A stretch of DNA of 5,465 nt from Planctomycetaceae bacterium (GTDB taxonomy: Bacteria > Planctomycetota > Planctomycetia > Pirellulales > Thermoguttaceae), in assembly GCA_031259095.1 (NCBI GenBank), contig JAIRLW010000324.1, positions 1 through 5,465 of the forward strand, written 5' to 3'. Numbering within the stretch: the stretch's first letter is position 1; each line of letters starts with the position of its first letter. This document shows positions 1 through 5,465 of the stretch, piece after piece. The notes under the pieces were generated by a model, which saw nothing but the letters and a program-made list of their open reading frames with translations, ran no database searches and was not told the DNA's origin. The translations under genes and the position numbers were made by a program.

Positions 1-2451
1 GATTTTGCCGACCTCGAAGGGCATACCGGTATGTTTTCACGAGATCATATCGGTAAATTTTCACGCGAACTGTCTTATTGGGGAAGCATAAAAGGTTTTC
101 CAAACAATATTGAATTCAGAGTTATTGCAACATACAGCGGTATTCAACTAGGCAGTCATTCCAGCGGAATTACGCCTTCGGACAAAGACGGTACTTCTGT
201 TACGATTCATTATTCTATAAGCAAATTACCCGCGTCCGGCTACGTACCACGAATCGCCGATGACCGAATCGGATATTTCATCACCGTACACAAAGATTAT
301 TCTAAAAATCCGAACGATAATCATATAGTTCGTTACATCAATCGTTGGAATTTACAAAAGGCTGACCCAAACGCAGAACTCTCACCGCCGAAAAAACCGA
401 TTATATTTTGGATTTCAAAAACAACTCCGTTTCGTTACAGAAAAGCAGTGCGCGAAGGAATTTTGGAATGGAATAAAGCGTTTGAACGAATCGGTTTCGT
501 CAATGCTATTGAAGTACGGCAACAAGCGGACAATGATACTTGGGACGCCGAAGACATCAATTACAATACATTCCGTTGGATTTCATCCGACGCCGGTCTT
601 GCAATGGGACCAAGCCGTGTCAATCCAATGACCGGCGAAATTCTTGATGCAGATATTATTTTTGATGCAACATTTGTTCGGTCATGGCGATTCACTTTTG
701 ACAAGATCATTACTGATCTCGTTCCGCCAAGTCCTAAAAAAATGTCCGATAATGAACTGATAAATTTCATCCTGCAAAAAAACAGCAGACACAACACGGA
801 TAAAATTTTTAACAAAAATATCTTTTCGTACGAAGACGATAACGATCTCGAACACAGCGAAATCAACGACGCTCACGAATGTTCCATAAAAAACGGAATC
901 TGTTCATACGCAAGCGTCAGAGCAACGCAATTGGCAATTGCCTCGTTGTTATTTGAATTATCGGATGACGAAAAAAACGTAACTGATAATGACGATCAAA
1001 TTAAACCGAATAATAACAAAAGAGTGAATATCGAAACAGATGATGTTATCGCTGCAAAAAATATTGAATCGGAAAATGATAACAACAATGAAGAAGAAGA
1101 AGACAAGAACACGGACAAACCGGATGTCAAGAAAGATAAATCAAAAAAGTCTGAACTTCAAAAGAAGTTGGATTCGGCTTTTGATCGTTTTGTGCTTGAA
1201 AGTTTGAAAGATATTGTAATGCATGAAATTGGTCATACATTAGGTTTGCGTCACAATTTTAAAGCGAGCAGTTGGCTTACGCTTGATGAAATCAATGATC
1301 CGAAACGTTCTAAAGAGTACGGAATTGCCGGTTCGGTGATGGATTACTTGCCGATCAATATTGCGCCGAAGGGCAAACCGCAAGGCGATTATTTTATGAC
1401 AACATTGGGACCTTATGATTATCTTGCGATTGAATATGGTTATAAAAAATTGTCCGGCGGTACGGACGGCGAGGTTAAAAAACTTCAGGCAATCGCATCG
1501 CGTCAAGCAGAAAAAGGCAATCATTATGCACCGGATGAAGATGTGATAACTTATGCGGATCCTTTGGCGATTAAGCGCGATCTCGGCAGTCAACCGATTG
1601 ATTATGCAATATATGTAACTGAATTATATAATCAACTTTTGCCGAAAATTTTAGACCGTGCCGTGCGGGACGGCGAGAGTTATAAGAATGTTTCAAAACT
1701 TTACCTTGCGCTTTTAACACAACGTACCAATGCGTTAAGAATTTTGGCACGAAATATCGGCGGTCAATACCATAATCGTGATCATCGCGGTGATCCTGGA
1801 GAACGCTCTCCCATACAAATTGTTGATGCAAAAACGCAACGCGAATCAGTTGATTTTCTTTGCAAAACAGTTTTATCACGGGGAAGTTTTTCGATTCCGG
1901 CGGATTTGTACAATAAATTCAACGACGAAATTTGGCTTACCGGCGCTCATACGCCGCCTCCGCCGTTAAAAATAAAAATAGGGGAATTATTTCTTCAAGA
2001 ACGGCTGAAAATTTTGAAACGATTAACTGATCATAACACGTTGACGCGTATCAATGATTTACAATTCCGTGTGACTAACACTGTTGATGCGTACACGGTT
2101 GAGGAACTTTTTGATTCGTTGACGAAAACAATATTCGAGGAGTTGGATACAATAGGCAATGGTGATTTCAGTAATAATAAACCGGCAATTGAGATTCAAC
2201 AACGCGATTTACAAAACAACTATTTTCAGTTACTTTCGACATACGCAATTGATGAATTACAAAATTCTGTAACTATTCCTGTGATGGTGCAGCCGATTAC
2301 TGAACATCAATTAACTGTGTTACTGAAAAAAATTGAAACGGTATTGAAAAGCGATGCAAAACTTGATACCGGTTCACGATTACATCTTGAACATTTGAAG
2401 TCAAGAATTGAGAAAGTGTTCAACGCAACATTATCGATAAGCAAACCGTAA
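1..2451 (+). CDS. Zinc-dependent metalloprotease, DUF5117/DUF4953 type (5'-truncated by window edge)
   Basis: This is the C-terminal part of a predicted secreted zinc endopeptidase. The frame is open from base 1, so the first Met (base 31) is internal and the signal peptide and N-terminus lie outside the window. Numbering from that Met, residues 1-65 look like the end of a DUF5117-type beta-rich region. Residues 120-220 carry family-typical stretches (FWISKTTPFRYRKAVREGI; GPSRVNPMTGEILDADIIF). The metzincin-like zinc motif HEIGHTLGLRH is at 398-408, giving ligands H398, H402 and H408 and catalytic E399. A Met-turn SVMDY follows at 435-439. The C-terminal helical part (about 555-740) includes NRDHRGDP and QQRDLQNNYFQLL and looks complete. 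Residues about 312-380 are a charged, Asn/Asp/Glu/Lys-rich insertion just before the active-site helix. No partner gene is visible beside it. Physiological substrates of this family are not established to my knowledge. The family assignment is strong; the planctomycete-like flavour is my impression. Confidence 0.93.
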   Translation, partial: DFADLEGHTGMFSRDHIGKFSRELSYWGSIKGFPNNIEFRVIATYSGIQLGSHSSGITPSDKDGTSVTIHYSISKLPASGYVPRIADDRIGYFITVHKDYSKNPNDNHIVRYINRWNLQKADPNAELSPPKKPIIFWISKTTPFRYRKAVREGILEWNKAFERIGFVNAIEVRQQADNDTWDAEDINYNTFRWISSDAGLAMGPSRVNPMTGEILDADIIFDATFVRSWRFTFDKIITDLVPPSPKKMSDNELINFILQKNSRHNTDKIFNKNIFSYEDDNDLEHSEINDAHECSIKNGICSYASVRATQLAIASLLFELSDDEKNVTDNDDQIKPNNNKRVNIETDDVIAAKNIESENDNNNEEEEDKNTDKPDVKKDKSKKSELQKKLDSAFDRFVLESLKDIVMHEIGHTLGLRHNFKASSWLTLDEINDPKRSKEYGIAGSVMDYLPINIAPKGKPQGDYFMTTLGPYDYLAIEYGYKKLSGGTDGEVKKLQAIASRQAEKGNHYAPDEDVITYADPLAIKRDLGSQPIDYAIYVTELYNQLLPKILDRAVRDGESYKNVSKLYLALLTQRTNALRILARNIGGQYHNRDHRGDPGERSPIQIVDAKTQRESVDFLCKTVLSRGSFSIPADLYNKFNDEIWLTGAHTPPPPLKIKIGELFLQERLKILKRLTDHNTLTRINDLQFRVTNTVDAYTVEELFDSLTKTIFEELDTIGNGDFSNNKPAIEIQQRDLQNNYFQLLSTYAIDELQNSVTIPVMVQPITEHQLTVLLKKIETVLKSDAKLDTGSRLHLEHLKSRIEKVFNATLSISKP

Positions 2452-2575
2452 TATACTCATTACTCTTTAAAATTTGGTTTTTATTTTTGTAATTTAAAAT
2501 ATTACGGACAAATATTTTTGTAGTTTCAAGTAATGGCGATCAGTTTTCGAGTCAAAATATCGTAATCTTATTGCT

Positions 2576-2663
2576 GCCGCCATTACAGGGCTTTTATTTC
2601 ATGGTTTTATATCTGTTACGTAGGGTGTTGCCCTACGCTAATGCCGGTTGCTCCGTTGGGGCG
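2576..2663 (-). repeat. Palindromic intergenic repeat element, copy B
   Basis: Read on the - strand, this has three parts. First is a leading hairpin with arms at 2658-2662 and 2650-2654 (GCCCC, loop AAC, GGAGC; one G-T pair). Second is a perfect 7-bp stem CGTAGGG/CCCTACG (2631-2637 with 2619-2625) whose loop contains CAAC. Third is a degenerate closing motif GCCCTGTAATGGCGGC (2576-2591). The order and spacing match the element at the right end of the window (copy A, 5396-5465): leading GCCC hairpin, AAC, an AGC before the main stem, a GCAAC at the stem tip, an AATAA tract, then GCCCT again. The leading and closing GCCC motifs are 71 bases apart here and 64 apart in copy A. Stem sequences differ between copies while pairing is kept. 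It resembles short dispersed intergenic repeats that I know from planctomycete, verrucomicrobial and Bacteroidetes genomes; membership in a named family is not established. Confidence 0.62.
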
Positions 2664-2668
2664 TTTTT
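2650..2668 (+). terminator. Probable intrinsic terminator of the metalloprotease gene
   Basis: On the + strand GCTCC (2650-2654), loop GTT, GGGGC (2658-2662) forms a 5-bp stem with one G-T pair, followed by G and five T (2664-2668). It lies about 200 bases after the protease stop and before the convergent GH127 gene, where a terminator would be expected. The stem is short, so strength is uncertain. The hairpin is also the leading arm of the repeat element on the other strand. Confidence 0.42.
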
Positions 2669-2839
2669 AGTAAATATATTTTTAAAACGAAAACCAAAAT
2701 TTAAAGTGTGATAAGTATAAACCGACTTTTCAAGTGTAACGCGTATATCTTGTAAAGAGCCGTTTTTAAATAGACTGGTACATTTTTGTTGACTTGCCTG
2801 CAATTGTTCCTCCAAACAATTCCGAAACGGTTAGCAATT

Positions 2840-5317
2840 TTACTCTACAACCCATTCATAAAGACCGCTGGAAAAACCATTGGGTAAGGTTACTTCAATC
2901 CGTAATGATTCCGTTTTGACAGGGGCAAACTCAATCGTGTTTAAAATTCCTTTTTGGGTTCCATAAGCGGAAGAATCTTTTAAAACAACTTCTTTCCAAT
3001 CTTGTCCGTCTTTATAGAACAATTTCCACGCTTGAGGCAAACGGCATTGTCCTTTCCCTTCATCTTCAAACCAATACACGCCTGATTGACTAACAGAAAT
3101 CGGTTTTTCAAAATCGTAACAAACCCATTCCGTTGTTCCGAGATGAGACCACCAATCAAAATGTTGTAAATGAAGAGTTTCCGTTTGATTGGGAAATTTG
3201 CCGTCGTTGATAAACCGGATTCGCTTGGGCATGTCGTCCTTGGAACGCGCAAAGGAAACAGTTATTTGGGCAGAACTCTGTTTCGGAAGAATTTCAACAG
3301 TTTTCTCATCACCACTCATCCAAACTTGCATGGCGCTGTTGCCGCGATTGTCCCAAACACAATAAGGAATCATTTTCAACTTGCGCTTTTCCCGATAAAC
3401 GGAACCGTCCCGATTACGTAACACCGCACTTCCATCAATCATTATACTTTCAGCTCCAAAGAGTTTTTCTTCGGTTGTTACGGTTATATTGGAAATATTG
3501 TTATCAGGAATCAGATCAAATAAATGATTATCGTTATCGATACTTTCAAAACAATAAACAAGAGGTCCTCTTTCAAAAGCAACCCGTCCGCGATTGGCAA
3601 CAACCAATTCATTACAAATAACCCGGTTCAACGGCATTTCCATTTGAATCGTAACAAGATCGCCGTCTTTCCATTGCCGTTCGATAACCGCAAAACCGTT
3701 TTCCGGTTCATAAGAAACAGTTTCGTTGTTGATCTGAATAATTGGTTTTGCGATATTTTTTGTATCGGAATAAGCGTATAAATCGCTCGGAACCGGTTTA
3801 CCGGCTGCCCAACCGGGGATACGTAACGCTAATTTCCATGTTGCCGGATTTTTCGGATGAATACTCAGACGGACATTTCCGCAATTGGGGAAATCACTCT
3901 TCAATCTGAGATGAACCGTTTGACCGGCAATATCAACATCGGCTTGGTTGCCAATATACAATCCGACAAAAAGCGTATCGGAAATTTTCTTGTCAATGTT
4001 TTCCGTACCGTTTTTCACCGCGTAAATGTAACCGCCGAGCGATGCGAGAAACCGCATAAGATTTTGCGGACAACAAGCGCAGTAAAACCAAGGTTGACGA
4101 TTATAGCCGCCGCGGGAGGCAAGAGGATTCGGATAAAAAAAACGGTCGCCGCTCAATGAAATACCGGAAATCAAACCATTGTAGATAGTGCGTTCCAGTA
4201 CATCATAATATTTTGCGTCCGGTTCCAGCAGGAACATTCGATGATGCCAGTAACAACCGCCGATTTGTGCGCAAGTTTCATTGTACGTTTGCCCGACAAA
4301 ATTAGGCAAGACATAATTTTTATCAAACGCTTCGCCGCGCGGAGCAGCGCCGAGTCCGCCGTGAATGGAAAGTTTTTTTGCAACGGTATTTTCCCATATC
4401 CGTTTCATTGCCGCGATTAATTGTTGATCGCCCGTCAATACCGCAACATCTGCCGCACCAGCGTACAAATAAGTTGCGCGAACAGCATGTCCAACCGCTT
4501 CGTCTTGTTTTGTAAGCGGTTTGTGATCTTGGGTCAATTCACCGTACATTTTTTTGGGATTTTTGTTTCGTGAAGAACGAAGGTCTTCGCGTCCCCGCAG
4601 ATCAATGAAAAACTTCGCAAGTTTAAGATATTCCTCTTTTCCTGTTACATGATAAAGTTTACAGAGTCCCATTTCGATGACTTCGTGTCCCGGAACATCT
4701 CGAATTTGTCCTTCTTCCATCCCGAATGTTGTAACAAGCAAGCCGGCAAGTTTGACCGCAATATCAAGCAGATTCTTTTTGCCTGTTGCGGCATAATGTG
4801 CGGCGGCGGCTTCGAAGAGATGACCGGCGCTGTATAATTCATGACTGTGTTCCAGATTTTTCCATTTCCCGCCGTGAGCCCACCTATGGAGTTCAGGAAA
4901 GTCTTGTTGACAGGTAATTCCTGTGTAAAGATAACCGTCTTTTTCTTGAGCCTCGGCGATAATTGTAATCAATTCATCAAGGTAGGTTTCCATTTTCGGA
5001 TCAGGATTTTGTTGTAAATCATAAGCGGCGGCTTCAATACCTTTGTAAAAATCTCCGTCATTATGTAACGGAACAGTGTATTTGTAACCGGGTTTTGCTT
5101 TTCCGGCGGCAAGTTTAAAGTTCTCAATACGTCCTGTTTTTTCGGATTGTTCGAAGGCAAAGGGAATGGAATGTTTATGGTTGAGTTCTTGCCGCGGAGT
5201 CCAAAAAGAGTCTTCAATTGTAACATTCGTAAACGGAACCGGACGAACCGGATAGCCGCCATAAACAGAAACAATAAAAACAAACAAAAAAAGAACTACG
5301 GAAAAACAACGTGTCAT
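2840..5317 (-). CDS. Secreted GH127 glycoside hydrolase (beta-L-arabinofuranosidase family, former DUF1680)
   Basis: This is a complete 825-residue enzyme. Residues 1-20 are a signal peptide with hydrophobic core FSVVLFLFVFIVSVYG and likely cleavage near G20/G21, so it is exported. Residues about 30-440 are the GH127 (alpha/alpha)6 barrel, opening with FTNVTIEDSFWTPR. HELYSAGHLFEA (159-170) and PGHEVIE (209-215) carry conserved histidines. Matching Bifidobacterium HypBA1 by motif, E329 (GEAF) is the acid/base, E347 and C349 (NETC) with C416 bind zinc, and C415 (CACCPQN, 413-419) is the nucleophile; all are present. Beta-sandwich regions follow to about 690. The tail from about 700 (FDWWSHLGTTEWVCYDF, GVYWFEDEG, CRLPQAWKLFYKDG) looks like a discoidin/galactose-binding-type module. 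The family cleaves beta-L-arabinofuranosides; another member acts on aceric acid of rhamnogalacturonan II, so the exact substrate is open. ATG 5317 is chosen for its Shine-Dalgarno. No co-directional neighbour, SusC/D pair or regulator lies in the window. Confidence 0.95.
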   Translation of the reverse strand: MTRCFSVVLFLFVFIVSVYGGYPVRPVPFTNVTIEDSFWTPRQELNHKHSIPFAFEQSEKTGRIENFKLAAGKAKPGYKYTVPLHNDGDFYKGIEAAAYDLQQNPDPKMETYLDELITIIAEAQEKDGYLYTGITCQQDFPELHRWAHGGKWKNLEHSHELYSAGHLFEAAAAHYAATGKKNLLDIAVKLAGLLVTTFGMEEGQIRDVPGHEVIEMGLCKLYHVTGKEEYLKLAKFFIDLRGREDLRSSRNKNPKKMYGELTQDHKPLTKQDEAVGHAVRATYLYAGAADVAVLTGDQQLIAAMKRIWENTVAKKLSIHGGLGAAPRGEAFDKNYVLPNFVGQTYNETCAQIGGCYWHHRMFLLEPDAKYYDVLERTIYNGLISGISLSGDRFFYPNPLASRGGYNRQPWFYCACCPQNLMRFLASLGGYIYAVKNGTENIDKKISDTLFVGLYIGNQADVDIAGQTVHLRLKSDFPNCGNVRLSIHPKNPATWKLALRIPGWAAGKPVPSDLYAYSDTKNIAKPIIQINNETVSYEPENGFAVIERQWKDGDLVTIQMEMPLNRVICNELVVANRGRVAFERGPLVYCFESIDNDNHLFDLIPDNNISNITVTTEEKLFGAESIMIDGSAVLRNRDGSVYREKRKLKMIPYCVWDNRGNSAMQVWMSGDEKTVEILPKQSSAQITVSFARSKDDMPKRIRFINDGKFPNQTETLHLQHFDWWSHLGTTEWVCYDFEKPISVSQSGVYWFEDEGKGQCRLPQAWKLFYKDGQDWKEVVLKDSSAYGTQKGILNTIEFAPVKTESLRIEVTLPNGFSSGLYEWVVE

Positions 5318-5325
5318 GGGTTAAT

Positions 5326-5330
5326 CTCCT
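5326..5330 (-). promoter_or_regulatory. Ribosome binding site of the GH127 gene
   Basis: The - strand reads AAAAAGGAGATTAACCC then ATG. The AGGAG core lies 8 bases before the start codon at 5317-5315 in an otherwise A/T-rich leader. It decides the start, which also puts the signal peptide exactly at the N-terminus. Confidence 0.85.
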
Positions 5331-5384
5331 TTTTGAAAAAAGTAAAAAAATGGTAATATATCAGTGGAATTTTTGTTTGAGGTT

Positions 5385-5411
5385 AAAAAAATATTCGCCC
5401 TGAAAGGGCAA
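5385..5411 (-). terminator. Terminator-like hairpin upstream of GH127
   Basis: On the - strand TTGCCC, loop TTTCA, GGGCGA (5411-5395, with one G-T pair) is followed by ATAT and a T-run ending at 5385. This could stop transcription arriving from a - strand gene beyond the right edge, leaving GH127 to its own promoter in 5318-5384. The hairpin doubles as the leading arm of the adjacent repeat. No upstream gene is visible, so the role is inferred. Confidence 0.35.
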
Positions 5412-5465
5412 CATAAGCCAGCCCGCCGCAACGCGGCGGGTTGGAATCCCTAATAAGACCGCCCT
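5396..5465 (+). repeat. Palindromic intergenic repeat element, copy A (runs off the window)
   Basis: Read on the + strand, it starts CGCCC TGAAA GGGC (5396-5409). It continues with AAC, then a perfect 8-bp palindrome CCCGCCGC/GCGGCGGG with loop AAC (5422-5440), then an A/T tract containing AATAA. CGCCCT begins again at 5460, exactly 64 bases after 5396, so a second unit may start at the window edge. The same layout occurs on the - strand at 2576-2663 (copy B). It is much more GC-rich in its stems than the flanking leader of GH127. No transposase is next to it in the window. Confidence 0.65.

Larger units (their letters stand above)
2452..2839. other. Convergent intergenic region without a convincing gene
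   Basis: This gap separates the stops of the two convergent genes. The first 120 bases are AT-rich and show nothing I can name. A palindromic repeat element occupies about 2576-2663 and includes a terminator-like hairpin for the left gene. The remaining stretch (about 2670-2839) has an open - strand frame of 57-61 codons starting at TTG, which I do not accept as a gene, and a short hairpin at 2802-2821 just after the GH127 stop. I see no tRNA, CRISPR array or transposase. Confidence 0.7.

Noticed and set aside
561..1879. Several - strand open frames of 60-117 codons opposite the metalloprotease gene
   Set aside because: They overlap a gene with clear conserved motifs, have no recognisable domains and are shadows of its codon use.
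2489..2505. Short inverted repeat GTAAT...ATTAC after the protease stop, near T-runs
   Set aside because: It is a 5-bp AT-only stem with an internal mismatch, too weak to call a terminator.
2633..2815. Possible small gene of about 60 codons on the - strand, starting at TTG
   Set aside because: It has only TTG starts. Its last codons run through the palindromic repeat (the end reads NAPTEQPALA and the stop lies inside the hairpin), and I recognise no family. The GGAGG before the in-frame TTG at 2803 sits in a hairpin loop. It is most likely a chance frame extended by the repeat.
2980..5356. Several open frames on both strands overlapping the GH127 gene
   Set aside because: All lie within, or run just past the 5' end of, the GH127 coding sequence, whose catalytic motifs are intact. 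None shows a family signature or a suitable ribosome site.
5355..5386. Possible sigma70-like promoter of GH127 on the - strand (TTAACC ... TATATT)
   Set aside because: The two hexamers are 20 bases apart and the -35 match is only partial. In such AT-rich sequence this is expected by chance.
1..5465. A novel defence or multi-gene system
   Set aside because: Only two genes are present, both of recognisable enzyme families in convergent orientation, with no nuclease, helicase, toxin-antitoxin, reverse transcriptase or CRISPR signal.

Overview
The window holds two large secreted-type enzyme genes facing each other (convergent), an intergenic gap of 388 bases between them, and a short upstream stretch at the right end. 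The DNA is moderately AT-rich. The best guess for the source is a low-GC member of the Planctomycetota (Pirellulales/Thermoguttaceae-like), probably polysaccharide-degrading and perhaps gut-associated. This rests on the particular metalloprotease subfamily, the GH127 with its C-terminal beta-sandwich, and the style of the intergenic palindromic repeats. It is an inference; Verrucomicrobiota or Bacteroidota cannot be excluded from sequence reading alone.

Left region (1-2451, + strand): the 3' part of a gene for a large zinc metalloprotease of the DUF5117/DUF4953 type. The reading frame is open to the first base, so the true start lies outside the window. The extended zinc motif HExxHxxGxxH and a Met-turn are intact. 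A charged, Asn/Asp/Glu/Lys-rich low-complexity stretch sits directly before the catalytic motif.

Middle (2452-2839): no convincing gene. It holds an AT-rich leader, then a palindromic repeat element read on the - strand (about 2576-2663). The outer hairpin of this element, read on the + strand, ends in a T-run and probably terminates the protease transcript. A separate small hairpin follows the GH127 stop.

Right region (2840-5317, - strand): a complete gene for a secreted glycoside hydrolase of family GH127 (beta-L-arabinofuranosidase type). It has a signal peptide, the Cys/Glu zinc-thiolate catalytic set and a C-terminal discoidin-like beta-sandwich. A strong Shine-Dalgarno fixes its start. 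Upstream, at 5396-5465, is a second palindromic repeat of the same architecture, here on the + strand and running off the window.

The two enzymes are probably independent transcription units that both act outside the cytoplasm, one on protein and one on arabinose-containing or related plant glycans. No dedicated new system is visible. The most interesting signal is the pair of structurally matching, sequence-divergent repeats flanking the GH127 gene, each with a terminator-like side.
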